Program-made: the position numbers and the translations under genes | Notes under the pieces: generated by a model | Told to the model about the DNA's origin: nothing | Seen by the model: only the letters and a program-made list of their open reading frames with translations | Database searches by the model: none | Assembly: GCF_004122105.1 (NCBI RefSeq) | Contig: NZ_SBKN01000001.1 | Location: 1 to 64,000 of the forward strand | Direction: 5' to 3' | Source of the DNA: Flavobacterium stagni | Lineage (GTDB): Bacteria; Bacteroidota; Bacteroidia; Flavobacteriales; Flavobacteriaceae | DNA: 64,000 bases | Shown here: one piece after another, positions 26,891-36,999 of the stretch | Layout: every line of letters starts with the position of its first letter | Position numbering within the stretch: position 1 is the stretch's first letter

Positions 26891-28342
26891 ATGGAAAAAG
26901 AAATTAATGAAAGCATCCAAGGTCAGAGCATGATTCTGGATGAACGAAAAGGCAACACTAAAAAAATGTTTATTGAAAGCTACGGCTGTCAGATGAATTT
27001 CTCTGACAGTGAGATTGTAGCTTCAATTTTGGCGAATGAAGGGTACAATACAACTCAGAATCTGGAAGAAGCTGACTTGGTATTGGTGAATACCTGTTCC
27101 ATTCGCGACAAAGCCGAGCAGACCGTTCGCAAACGTTTGGAACAATACAATGCAGTAAAAAAAATCAATCCTTCCATGAAAGTGGGCGTTTTGGGTTGTA
27201 TGGCTGAACGTTTGAAAGAAAAATTCTTGGATGAAGAAAAAATCGTAGACATGGTGGTAGGTCCCGATGCCTACAAAGATATTCCGAACTTATTAAAAGA
27301 AGTGGAAGACGGTCGCGATGCCATCAATGTGATTTTGTCCAAAGAAGAAACCTATGGCGATATTGCGCCTGTGCGCTTGAATAGCAATGGTGTGAATGCT
27401 TTTGTATCGATCACGCGCGGTTGTGACAACATGTGTACTTTCTGTGTAGTTCCTTTTACGCGTGGACGCGAACGCAGTCGGGAGCCCCAAAGTATCCTTG
27501 AAGAAATTCAGGATTTATGGAACAAAGGGTTCAAAGAAGTGACTTTATTGGGTCAAAATGTGGACAGTTATTTATGGTATGGCGGTGGCTTGAAAAAAGA
27601 CTTTGTCAAAGCGACCGAAATGCAAAAAGCAACGGCTGTAGATTTTGCCCAACTCTTGGACATGTGCGCGACACAATTTCCAAAAATGCGTTTTCGCTTT
27701 TCCACCTCCAATCCGCAAGACATGCATATTGAGGTGATTGAAACTATGGCGAAACACCATAATATTTGCAAATACATTCACCTTCCTGTGCAAAGTGGAA
27801 GTACACGCATATTGGAAGCCATGAATCGCCAACATACACGCGAGGAATATATGTCCCTAGTCGATAGAATCTATGAAATCATCCCCGAAATTTCATTGTC
27901 GCAAGACATGATTTCTGGTTTCCCAACCGAAACAGAGGAAGATCATCAAGATACGCTTTCGCTCATGGAACACGCTAAATACGACTTCGGATTCATGTTT
28001 GCTTATTCGGAACGTCCGGGAACATTGGCCGCACGTAAAATGGAAGATGATGTGCCTGAAGAAGTAAAGAAACGCCGTTTGAACGAAATCATCGCGCTCC
28101 AACAAAAATTAGGTTGGGAACGCACCCGCCGTTTTGTGGGTCAAGAAGTCGAAGTTTTAATTGAAAAAGAATCGAAACGTTCCGATGCCCATTGGAGTGG
28201 AAGAAACTCGCAAAACACCGTAGTGGTTTTCCCCAAAGAAAATTACAAACCCGGCGATTTTGTGATGGTTAAAGTAACCGATTGTACTTCGGCTACCTTG
28301 ATTGGTGAAGCAGTTGGCTATTCAGAAAAAATGCAATCCTAA
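26891..28342 (+). CDS. miaB: tRNA-2-methylthio-N6-dimethylallyladenosine synthase
   Basis: A 483-residue methylthiotransferase that adds a methylthio group at A37 of tRNAs reading U-starting codons. An N-terminal UPF0004 domain (FIESYGCQMNFSDSEIV, about 26-42) with its three cysteines is followed by the radical-SAM C-x3-C-x2-C in GCDNMCTFC (about 180-188) and a C-terminal TRAM domain (about 415-480). The ATG at 26891 is preferred over a TTG at 26873. It starts a plus-strand run continuing through the sigma-54 activator. Confidence 0.95.
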   Translation: MEKEINESIQGQSMILDERKGNTKKMFIESYGCQMNFSDSEIVASILANEGYNTTQNLEEADLVLVNTCSIRDKAEQTVRKRLEQYNAVKKINPSMKVGVLGCMAERLKEKFLDEEKIVDMVVGPDAYKDIPNLLKEVEDGRDAINVILSKEETYGDIAPVRLNSNGVNAFVSITRGCDNMCTFCVVPFTRGRERSREPQSILEEIQDLWNKGFKEVTLLGQNVDSYLWYGGGLKKDFVKATEMQKATAVDFAQLLDMCATQFPKMRFRFSTSNPQDMHIEVIETMAKHHNICKYIHLPVQSGSTRILEAMNRQHTREEYMSLVDRIYEIIPEISLSQDMISGFPTETEEDHQDTLSLMEHAKYDFGFMFAYSERPGTLAARKMEDDVPEEVKKRRLNEIIALQQKLGWERTRRFVGQEVEVLIEKESKRSDAHWSGRNSQNTVVVFPKENYKPGDFVMVKVTDCTSATLIGEAVGYSEKMQS

Positions 28343-28344
28343 CT

Positions 28345-28848
28345 ATGGAAATTCGCTTTAGTTATCAACCCGAACTCAAAGAAATGGCAGCCGCTACGCG
28401 GTATATGCTGTTCAACAAACCCTTGGTAAAGGTGTTGTTGGTCTTTGTTTTTGGAATGATTGGCCTGAGCGTTTTTTCAGCGATTTATTATAAAACCAAT
28501 GAATACTGGGAATCGGCATTTCATGGCTTGATCTTAGTTTTTATTTGGTTAATCATCTATGGATATACCATGTGGAGTGTGAAACGCAATCTCACAGAAA
28601 ATCCGAAAAACAGAGAAATACAGCATTTGACTTTTGATGAGAAAGGGATTGACCAAAAAGGAGATTCTTTTCATGTCTACCGCCAATGGTCTGAAATTCA
28701 TAAAGTCAAAGAAACCAAAAGTTGGTTGTTTATTTACGTCCAACGCAATGCCGCGTTACCCATTTTTAAAAACAAATTACAACCGGAAGACATCATTGCC
28801 ATTCGTCAATTGATTCAAGGGTTACCCATTAAAAAGAAATTGCTCTAA
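28345..28848 (+). CDS. YcxB-like membrane protein
   Basis: A 167-residue protein with two membrane helices (about 30-50 and 57-78) and a C-terminal YcxB-like domain (about 90-160: HLTFDEKGIDQKGDSFHVYRQWSEIHKVKETKSWLFIY region). Family function is unknown. It starts 2 bp after the miaB stop and ends 11 bp before the sigma-54 activator, so it is part of that transcript. Confidence 0.75.
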   Translation: MEIRFSYQPELKEMAAATRYMLFNKPLVKVLLVFVFGMIGLSVFSAIYYKTNEYWESAFHGLILVFIWLIIYGYTMWSVKRNLTENPKNREIQHLTFDEKGIDQKGDSFHVYRQWSEIHKVKETKSWLFIYVQRNAALPIFKNKLQPEDIIAIRQLIQGLPIKKKLL

Positions 28849-28859
28849 TCCACTGAAGT

Positions 28860-30119
28860 ATGGAAAGTGTTCAAAGTATAAAACAGCGTTTTGAAATTAT
28901 CGGAAATGATCCGAAACTGAACCGTGCCTTAGAAAAAGCAATTCAAGTGGCGCCAACCGACATTTCTGTTTTGGTTGTTGGTGAAAGTGGTGTAGGAAAA
29001 GAAAGTATTCCAAAAATCATCCATTCCCTCTCCCATCGCAAACACGGGAAATATATCGCCGTAAACTGTGGAGCTATCCCAGAAGGTACCATCGACAGTG
29101 AATTGTTTGGACACGAAAAGGGTTCGTTTACCGGAGCTACCAATACGCGTGAAGGATATTTTGAAGTGGCAGATGGCGGAACTATTTTCTTGGATGAAGT
29201 GGGCGAACTCCCGTTAACGACGCAGGTTCGATTGCTGCGTGTATTAGAAAACGGTGAATTTATCAAAGTGGGGTCGTCAAAAGTTCAAAAAACGAATGTT
29301 CGCATCGTGGCTGCGACCAATGTCAACATGCATGAAGCGATTGAAAAAGGAAAATTTCGTGAAGATTTGTACTATCGATTGAGTACGGTCGAAATTGGAC
29401 TGCCGCCTTTACGTGAACGTACCGATGACATTCATTTATTGTTCCGAAAATTTGCTTCTGATTTTGCCCACAAATACAAAATGCCGCCCATCAAATTGGA
29501 AGACGATGCGGTTCGCTATTTGGTGAATTACCGTTGGAGCGGAAACATTCGTCAGTTGCGCAATGCCGCCGAACAAATTTCGGTTTTGGAAACCAAACGC
29601 GACATCAGTGCTTCTACGTTAGCCTCTTACCTACCTTTAGACAATCGGAATTTACCAAGTGTAGTTTCAAAAAGTAAATCAGAAAGTGATTTCTCTACAG
29701 AAAGAGACATTCTTTACAAAGTACTTTTTGACATGAAAAGCGACTTAAATGATTTGAAAAAACTTACGTTAGAGTTGATGAAAAACGGGAAAAATGTGCA
29801 AGACATTAATCCGAGTTTGATTCAAAAAATATACGGCAAACCGGAAGACAATACGGTTTTTGCTGCTGAACCAGCGGTAGCGGTTTACCAACCGCATGTG
29901 GAACCCCAGCAAGAAGAATTTCATGACGACGATACGGAGCAAAACTACTTGTTTGCCGAAACCGTTGAAGAAGAGGAAGTTTTGCGCTTGGAACAAAAAG
30001 AAATCGAACTAATTAAGAAGGCTTTGGAGCGCAATAAAGGCAAACGAAAAGCCGCTGCAGACGAGTTAGGCATCTCAGAACGCACACTTTATCGAAAAAT
30101 TAAGCAGTTTGACCTGTAA
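28860..30119 (+). CDS. Sigma-54-dependent transcriptional activator without receiver domain
   Basis: A 419-residue bacterial enhancer-binding protein. It begins almost directly with the AAA+ domain (about 10-240): Walker A GESGVGKE (41-48), sigma-54-contacting loop GSFTGA (88-93, a Ser variant of GAFTGA), Walker B GGTIFLDEVGEL (107-118). A spacer of low similarity (about 260-375) precedes a C-terminal Fis-type HTH (about 385-418, RKAAADELGISERTLYRKIKQF). There is no N-terminal sensory or receiver domain, so activity must be controlled by level or partner. It is followed by lptE-secG-groESL. Confidence 0.92.
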   Translation: MESVQSIKQRFEIIGNDPKLNRALEKAIQVAPTDISVLVVGESGVGKESIPKIIHSLSHRKHGKYIAVNCGAIPEGTIDSELFGHEKGSFTGATNTREGYFEVADGGTIFLDEVGELPLTTQVRLLRVLENGEFIKVGSSKVQKTNVRIVAATNVNMHEAIEKGKFREDLYYRLSTVEIGLPPLRERTDDIHLLFRKFASDFAHKYKMPPIKLEDDAVRYLVNYRWSGNIRQLRNAAEQISVLETKRDISASTLASYLPLDNRNLPSVVSKSKSESDFSTERDILYKVLFDMKSDLNDLKKLTLELMKNGKNVQDINPSLIQKIYGKPEDNTVFAAEPAVAVYQPHVEPQQEEFHDDDTEQNYLFAETVEEEEVLRLEQKEIELIKKALERNKGKRKAAADELGISERTLYRKIKQFDL

Positions 30120-30171
30120 ATTAGTGGGAATCGAAATCACTTTCTATTTTCGAAGTCCAAATCTATCTTAA

Positions 30172-30975
30172 ATGAAAAATCTAATGTTACTTTTTGCGCT
30201 TGCAATAAGCTTTGTATCGTGTTCTAATGATGAAACTCCAATCACGCAAGAACCAACTCCTCAACTTGAAAAAGTAATCGTTTTTAAAAATACCGCTAAC
30301 GAACAAACATGGAATTTTTCTGCAACGGGTCAGTTGTACGAATGTTTGAATAACGCGGGACAACGCATCGAATCGTATACCTATAACGATAAAAACCAAG
30401 TGGTGAGTTGGTCAAAATACACCAACGGTGCTGTAACGGCAACTTACAATTTCACCTACAACGCAGCAGGTATTGTTTCAAAAATCAACACCACAGACAT
30501 CACATTTAATGCAAACACAGGCTACTATAGCTATACAAACAATGGCATTACGCGTGAAGTGACCTTAAATGCAGATCGCATGGCAACATTTGTAAAAGAA
30601 ACCAACGGTACTGCAACCACAAATTACCAAATGCTATATACGGCAGGGAATTTAATGTCGTTTGCACGCACGTCTACTTCTTCAAATTTCACTAAAAATT
30701 ACACCTACAATACAAGCGCTACTTATAAAACCAATTTAGGAGCTATGATTGCTCCTGTTGCACTTATCAAATCATTCATGGAACCTGATTTCCTTGCCAA
30801 CGGATTTACTTCTATTTCTGTTCCTGAAGCTAGCCAAAACGGTAATCCAGCGGCGTTGCGTTATGAATACGGGGCCATTCCAAGCGAAAGAGCCATGTTG
30901 TTCATTGGGGAAGAATTTGTAAATAACAACCCTGGAAATTTAACATCGTACCAAGAGTATTATTACGCGAATTAA
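30172..30975 (+). CDS. Lipoprotein with YD-repeat-like strands, unknown
   Basis: A 267-residue predicted lipoprotein (lipobox SFVSC, Cys17). The mature protein is rich in Asn, Thr and Tyr, with strand-turn patterns such as ESYTYNDKNQVVSWSKYTNG and TYNFTYNAAGIVSKI that recall RHS/YD repeats. Function is unknown. It lies between the sigma-54 activator and lptE. It resembles in style the lipoprotein at 50762-51631. Confidence 0.7.
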   Translation: MKNLMLLFALAISFVSCSNDETPITQEPTPQLEKVIVFKNTANEQTWNFSATGQLYECLNNAGQRIESYTYNDKNQVVSWSKYTNGAVTATYNFTYNAAGIVSKINTTDITFNANTGYYSYTNNGITREVTLNADRMATFVKETNGTATTNYQMLYTAGNLMSFARTSTSSNFTKNYTYNTSATYKTNLGAMIAPVALIKSFMEPDFLANGFTSISVPEASQNGNPAALRYEYGAIPSERAMLFIGEEFVNNNPGNLTSYQEYYYAN

Positions 30976-31024
30976 TCGTTTTTTTTCAAAAAATCAACTA
31001 TTTTAGCTGACTTATAATTTGACA

Positions 31025-31525
31025 ATGAAAGCAGTTAAAATCGTCCTTTTCCTTCTACTATCGCTCAGCTTTTATGGCTGTGGGAGTTATAGTTTTACAG
31101 GCATTCAAACCGACGCAAAAACCGTTCAAGTCAAGTATTTTCAAAATACGGCTGCGATTGTCGAACCTGGAATTGAGCGTACATTTACCAACAAATTACA
31201 AGAGGCCATTCAGAATCAGACGAGTCTCGGACTCACGAATTCCAATGCAGATTTAGTGTATGAGGGAGAAATTGTGGATTACCGCATTTCGCCCATGACC
31301 GCAACAGCAAATTATACGGCATCCCAAAACCGTCTCACCATATCCGTTTTAGTCAAATTTTCCAACGCCAAAAAAGAAGAGGAAAATTTTGAAAAACGTT
31401 TTTCATTTTACCAAGATTACGAAGGTGATGCCCAACTTACAGGAAGTAAATTGACCGAAGTAGTGGACTTTATCTTTACCCGTATCACGCAAGACATCAT
31501 TAATGAATCGCTAGCCAAGTGGTAA
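31025..31525 (+). CDS. lptE: LPS-assembly lipoprotein LptE family
   Basis: A 166-residue outer-membrane lipoprotein (lipobox SFYGC, Cys19). GCGSYSFTG, then VKYFQNTAAIVEPGIERTFTNKLQEAI and NADLVYEGEIVDYRISP are the pattern of the Bacteroidetes LptE family, which plugs LptD during lipopolysaccharide insertion. The ATG at 31025 is used; an in-frame TTG 6 bp upstream is unlikely. It is followed by a 281-residue protein after one base, and then by secG. Confidence 0.85.
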   Translation: MKAVKIVLFLLLSLSFYGCGSYSFTGIQTDAKTVQVKYFQNTAAIVEPGIERTFTNKLQEAIQNQTSLGLTNSNADLVYEGEIVDYRISPMTATANYTASQNRLTISVLVKFSNAKKEEENFEKRFSFYQDYEGDAQLTGSKLTEVVDFIFTRITQDIINESLAKW

Positions 31526-31526
31526 A

Positions 31527-32372
31527 ATGAATACAACCGACTACACCTATTTAATCAACAAACCTTACGCGATTAACGAGCGTCAATTCCAAGAAATGGA
31601 GGCAATTTTGGAAAGTTTTCCTTATTTCCAAAGTGCGCGGGTGTTGCGGTTGAAACATTTGTACAATCAAGATAGTTTTCGCTACAATAATGCTTTGAAA
31701 GTAGCCGCGGCCTATACTACTGACCGTAGTGTGCTCTTTGATTTTATAACGGGAGATCATTTTGTCACGGTTGACAATACCCTTTATGATCGAAAAGTGG
31801 CCGAATTGTTAAATATGGATGTCATCGATTTGGAAATTGTCGAGCCGATTTCCATGCCTGAACAACCCCTAAATACGATTGAGCAATCTTTACGCACCTC
31901 AATTAAACAATCGGGTGAAACGGAAAAGGAAATTGCTGTATCACCGGAAGAAAAGTTAGGAATTGGAAAACCACTGGAATTCAACCCGTCGGAAAAACAT
32001 AGTTTCCAAGAATGGCTACAACTATCGCGTTTAAAACCGATTGAACGGAAAGAAATGTCGCCACCAACGCCAATTCAGACTCCCGAAACGGACGAACGGA
32101 AAAAGAAATTGGACTTGATTGATAAGTTTATCGAAACGAATCCTAAGATTCCTGCAGTCTCAAAAGACAGTCTCCCTTCAGCTAAACTTGCTGAAAATGA
32201 AGATAAAAGCTACTTAATGACAGAAACGCTGGCCAAGGTGTATTTGGAACAAAAAAAATACCAGCGGGCAATTCAAGCCTATGAAATTTTAATTTTGAAA
32301 TATCCAGAAAAAAGTAGTTTCTTTGCAGACCGAATTGAAGAAATTAAATTAATACAACAAAATAATAATTAA
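31527..32372 (+). CDS. Conserved protein with C-terminal TPR-like motif
   Basis: A 281-residue soluble protein. The N-terminal 100 residues contain ESFPYFQSARVLRLKHLYNQDSF, a helical pattern common in a Flavobacteriia-conserved family of unknown function. The middle (130-215) is Pro/Glu/Lys-rich and probably disordered. The C-terminus (about 230-275: SYLMTETLAKVYLEQKKYQRAIQAYEILILKYPEKSSFFADRI region) is one TPR-like helical hairpin. It lies between lptE and secG, 1 bp and 6 bp away, so it is co-transcribed with them. Confidence 0.75.
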   Translation: MNTTDYTYLINKPYAINERQFQEMEAILESFPYFQSARVLRLKHLYNQDSFRYNNALKVAAAYTTDRSVLFDFITGDHFVTVDNTLYDRKVAELLNMDVIDLEIVEPISMPEQPLNTIEQSLRTSIKQSGETEKEIAVSPEEKLGIGKPLEFNPSEKHSFQEWLQLSRLKPIERKEMSPPTPIQTPETDERKKKLDLIDKFIETNPKIPAVSKDSLPSAKLAENEDKSYLMTETLAKVYLEQKKYQRAIQAYEILILKYPEKSSFFADRIEEIKLIQQNNN

Positions 32373-32378
32373 TAAGTA

Positions 32379-32744
32379 ATGAGCACATTTACAATCTTTT
32401 TGGTTTTGATTACGATCGTATGTTTTCTATTGATTATCGTAATTATGGTACAAAACCCTAAAGGTGGAGGATTATCTTCATCTATTGGCGGTGGTACACA
32501 ACAATTAGGAGGCGTTCAGAAAACAACTGATTTCTTAGATAAAAGTACTTGGGTTTTAGGAGGAGCTTTGATTCTTTTAGTATTGTTATCCAGCTTAAGC
32601 TTCTCTGGAGCTGCGGGTGATAATGACAAAATTATCGATGCTAGCCAGTCGAAACCTACAACCGAAGCCGAAGCGACAGAGAAAAAAGCAGACGATAAAA
32701 CTGCTACTCCAACGCAAACACCGGCCACTCCGGAGAAAAAATAA
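32379..32744 (+). CDS. secG: Preprotein translocase subunit SecG
   Basis: A 121-residue subunit of the SecYEG translocon with two membrane helices (about 3-24 and 54-74) separated by the conserved loop NPKGGGLSSSIGGGTQQLGGVQ. The C-terminal tail (about 80-121) is a disordered Ala/Thr/Lys/Asp-rich extension common in Bacteroidetes. It is followed directly by an intrinsic terminator. Confidence 0.93.
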   Translation: MSTFTIFLVLITIVCFLLIIVIMVQNPKGGGLSSSIGGGTQQLGGVQKTTDFLDKSTWVLGGALILLVLLSSLSFSGAAGDNDKIIDASQSKPTTEAEATEKKADDKTATPTQTPATPEKK

Positions 32745-32746
32745 TA

Positions 32747-32772
32747 AGAGTCCCGATTGGGACTTTTTTTTT
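32747..32772 (+). terminator. secG terminator
   Basis: AGTCCC-gatt-GGGACT followed by a run of eight T. It ends the lptE-secG transcript before groES. Confidence 0.85.
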
Positions 32773-32785
32773 ACCCCATAATTAA

Positions 32786-32839
32786 CTGTCAGTTCAACTG
32801 AAAAATTGACAGCCTTTTTTCCCTTGGCACAATTTCTGA
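32786..32839 (+). promoter_or_regulatory. groES control region: inverted repeats and sigma-54-like motif
   Basis: An inverted pair CTGTCA (32786-32791) and TGACAG (32807-32812) encloses a palindrome CAGTT-c-AACTG (32790-32800). Just downstream TTGGCAC-N5-CTGA (32824-32839) resembles a sigma-54 -24/-12 promoter (TTGGCAC-N5-TTGC), matching the -24 block fully but the -12 block only in TG. No TAnnTTTG promoter is evident. The CIRCE operator found upstream of groE in many bacteria is absent. Confidence 0.4.
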
Positions 32840-32886
32840 AATAGGGAGGTCAAACTTAAAATTAACTTTTAAAAAATAAATTCATT

Positions 32887-33162
32887 ATGGCTTTAAACAT
32901 TAAACCCTTATCTGACCGTGTTTTGGTAGAGCCTGCAGCTGCAGAAACTACTACTGCTGCAGGAATCATTATTCCAGATACTGCAAAAGAAAAACCACAA
33001 CGAGGAACTGTTGTTGCTGTGGGAAATGGTAAACAAGACCACCCAATGACAGTGAAAGTTGGTGATACGGTGTTGTATGGAAAATACGCCGGAACCGAAC
33101 TCAAATATGAAGGCAAAGATTATTTGATCATGCGTGAAGATGACATCTTAGCGATTATTTAA
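32887..33162 (+). CDS. groES: Co-chaperonin GroES
   Basis: A 91-residue co-chaperonin that caps Gro[18 protein letters not shown], the mobile-loop [17 protein letters not shown] and the C-terminal [14 protein letters not shown] are typical. It precedes groEL by 41 bp. A GGGAGGT ribosome-binding-like sequence at 32844-32850 is too far (36 bp) to serve this ATG. Confidence 0.96.
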   Translation: MALNIKPLSDRVLVEPAAAETTTAAGIIIPDTAKEKPQRGTVVAVGNGKQDHPMTVKVGDTVLYGKYAGTELKYEGKDYLIMREDDILAII

Positions 33163-33167
33163 TGTAA

Positions 33168-34832
<1,665 letters not shown>

Positions 34833-34854
34833 TTCATCAACTGATAAAAAAAGA

Positions 34855-34884
34855 AAATCCGACTCTTTCAAGTCGGATTTTTTT
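34855..34884 (+). terminator. Bidirectional terminator between groEL and dedA-like gene
   Basis: AAATCCGACT-ctttca-AGTCGGATTT with a T run on the plus side and A-rich sequence on the other. It serves the convergent groEL and DedA-family genes. Confidence 0.85.
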
Positions 34885-35551
34885 ATTTGCGTTTGCGAAG
34901 AATTTTTATCAAAACGGGAACTGTAGTGACCATCACAATTCCGATGACAATGTATTCGATATAATGCTTTAAATCGATATTGAATTTAATCTTAAAAAGT
35001 TCGTACAAATAATGTCCGGCAAAAATCATGACGATTGCCCATACAACCGAACCTAGTATATTGTAAAACATGAATTTTTTACGATCCATTTCTACAATAC
35101 CCGCAATGACGGGTGCGAAGGTGCGTACAATCGGCAGGAAACGTGCAAAAACGACGGCTCTACTTCCGTACTTATCGAAAAAATCTTTGGATTGGTACAA
35201 GTATTTCTTTTTAAAGAACAAACTATCTTCTCTTTTGTAAAGGTATGATCCGCTTTTTTTTCCAAACCAATACCCAAACATATTTCCGAAAATAGCCATT
35301 AATGCAATTAATAAGGCCAAGAAAGTCACATCGAGAAAATCACTCCCCGTTGCAAAATCTTTCATGAGTAATTCGCTATAAATCCCGCAAAGAAAAAGCA
35401 AACTATCTCCGGGCAAAAAGAAACCGGCTAACAAACCTGTTTCAGCAAAGACGATAAACAACACTACATATAAACCGATTTTTATTCCGCCTACTTGAAG
35501 TAAAATATAAAACTCGGGATTGAAGAGTTGCTTCCAGTCAAAATGATTCAT
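34883..35551 (-). CDS. DedA/SNARE-associated family membrane protein
   Basis: A 222-residue inner-membrane protein with about five hydrophobic segments. The conserved FAETGLLAGFFLPGDSLLFLCG (about 34-55) and FDKYGSRAVVFARFLPIVRTFAPVIAG (about 120-145) are the DedA signatures. Members support envelope homeostasis, and some are linked to undecaprenyl-phosphate recycling; the role here is unspecified. Confidence 0.92.
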   Translation of the reverse strand: MNHFDWKQLFNPEFYILLQVGGIKIGLYVVLFIVFAETGLLAGFFLPGDSLLFLCGIYSELLMKDFATGSDFLDVTFLALLIALMAIFGNMFGYWFGKKSGSYLYKREDSLFFKKKYLYQSKDFFDKYGSRAVVFARFLPIVRTFAPVIAGIVEMDRKKFMFYNILGSVVWAIVMIFAGHYLYELFKIKFNIDLKHYIEYIVIGIVMVTTVPVLIKILRKRK

Positions 35552-35618
35552 GTAGTCAATATTTCAGTTGGTGAAAATAGGCAATATTTTCGAAAGGACG
35601 TCTTAAATTTTTCACATT

Positions 35619-35660
35619 AAAAAAAAGAGACCGGTAACCAAACAGGAAGTCACCGGCCTC
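35619..35660 (-). terminator. Terminator of the DAB/SulP/porin operon
   Basis: On the minus strand GAGGCCGGTGAC and GTTACCGGTCTC form a near-perfect stem, followed by eight T. It lies 19 bp downstream of the porin-like gene and ends the four-gene run. Confidence 0.8.
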
Positions 35661-35678
35661 AAAACTAACACACTCTTT

Positions 35679-36998
35679 CTAATTTAAAAACACCTGATAT
35701 TGGGCTACTAAAGCGCCCATGTGATCGGTCAGGTCACTGTTAGCTGTATATAACGGCCGATTTTGGTACGAAAAAGTCAATTTCGAATTGTGACCGGCCA
35801 ACAACCAATTCACACCCACATCATAATAATTCATGGCGTCATGCAATCGGTCATAATTGGCATGTTGCACGGATGCATAGGGCATCAATGTCGTTTTACC
35901 CATTAAATTGTCTTTGAATTTATAACCAATTTGCGCATACAAAACCGTACCTGTTCCAAACATCGGGAAACCATTGCCCGATCCATTTAATAAATTGGTA
36001 TTCGTTGTACCGTTGGTAGGATTCATTATTGCAGAATTTCGGATGTAATTTTGACCAAAGTTATAGCTTACCAAAGTTCCATAACATGAAACTGCAGCTC
36101 CTTTTGCCCCTATTGGCGCATCATAAAACACATCTATTGCAAAATGTGACATGTCTTCCCTTTCAATTGAGTTGGGATCTGCAGCATCGGTTAAATGCCA
36201 CATTGCATCTTTTTGAAATATAAAACCTGCACCAACATTAAAGACTTTTTTCTTTCCTAAATAAGTACCTGTAGTATAGGGAGTCAAGTTACTTTCTTGA
36301 TCCAAAAATTGGTATTGAACATAGCCATTCCATTGAATTTTGGGAGGCTCCGCAGAAAATGCTGTTGTAGTTGTTAAAGCTGTAGCTGCATTGTAAGAAG
36401 GGCTTTTTTGAATTGCCATGGGTTGTGCCCATTCAAAACGATAATCAACTTTACCCAATTTCCCTTTAACAAATACCGACAATTTTCGCAAAAACTGATC
36501 ATTTACATCATTTGTAGATTGCAAAAAAATAGGTGAATCCAACCCCATTATCGAGGTTACTGAAGCCGCAGAAAAACGAGATAACCCACTCCATCCCGAC
36601 AAACCAGTACCTATTTGAAGTTTAGTTTTGTCAATTGCATAATCAGCAAATGCATCGTGTACAAAAAACCCCTGTTTCCGATCGGCTATGTTGTTAAAAT
36701 TATTTTCTCCAAATTGGCTGTAAAAAAACACGCGATCTGTGACTTGTGAAGTCAGTATTAATCGATAGCGTCGAATACCTAAATCTGTTCCTGAGTTCTT
36801 GCTATATCCATATATCGTAGAGCCAGGATTATATTCCATATTCCTTACCCAACCTTGAACAAGACCTGTTAATTTTATGTAATTACTTCCTGACTCGTTC
36901 AAGTTTAATTGATGATTTTTCCAATAATCTTGTGCAAAAATCAGATTATTAGTCATAAGTAACAGTAAACTTATAACCCCAAATAAACATTTTTTCAT
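35679..36998 (-). CDS. Outer-membrane porin-like protein
   Basis: A 439-residue protein with a signal peptide (about 1-22, ending IFAQ). Amphipathic strands alternate throughout (IKLTGLVQGWVR, RRYRLILTSQVTDRVFFYSQFG, VDYRFEWAQP), and the C-terminus VAQYQVFLN suits an outer-membrane barrel of the phosphate-porin/OprP-like kind. It starts one base after the SulP stop, so it is the last gene of a DabA-DabB-SulP-porin transcript. The inference is that it lets bicarbonate or another anion across the outer membrane; the substrate is not shown by sequence. Confidence 0.8.
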   Translation of the reverse strand: MKKCLFGVISLLLLMTNNLIFAQDYWKNHQLNLNESGSNYIKLTGLVQGWVRNMEYNPGSTIYGYSKNSGTDLGIRRYRLILTSQVTDRVFFYSQFGENNFNNIADRKQGFFVHDAFADYAIDKTKLQIGTGLSGWSGLSRFSAASVTSIMGLDSPIFLQSTNDVNDQFLRKLSVFVKGKLGKVDYRFEWAQPMAIQKSPSYNAATALTTTTAFSAEPPKIQWNGYVQYQFLDQESNLTPYTTGTYLGKKKVFNVGAGFIFQKDAMWHLTDAADPNSIEREDMSHFAIDVFYDAPIGAKGAAVSCYGTLVSYNFGQNYIRNSAIMNPTNGTTNTNLLNGSGNGFPMFGTGTVLYAQIGYKFKDNLMGKTTLMPYASVQHANYDRLHDAMNYYDVGVNWLLAGHNSKLTFSYQNRPLYTANSDLTDHMGALVAQYQVFLN

Positions 36999-36999
36999 G

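Noticed and set aside
32786-32812. CIRCE heat-shock operator upstream of groES
   Set aside because: The inverted repeat (CTGTCA/TGACAG) does not match the CIRCE sequence TTAGCACTC-N9-GAGTGCTAA.
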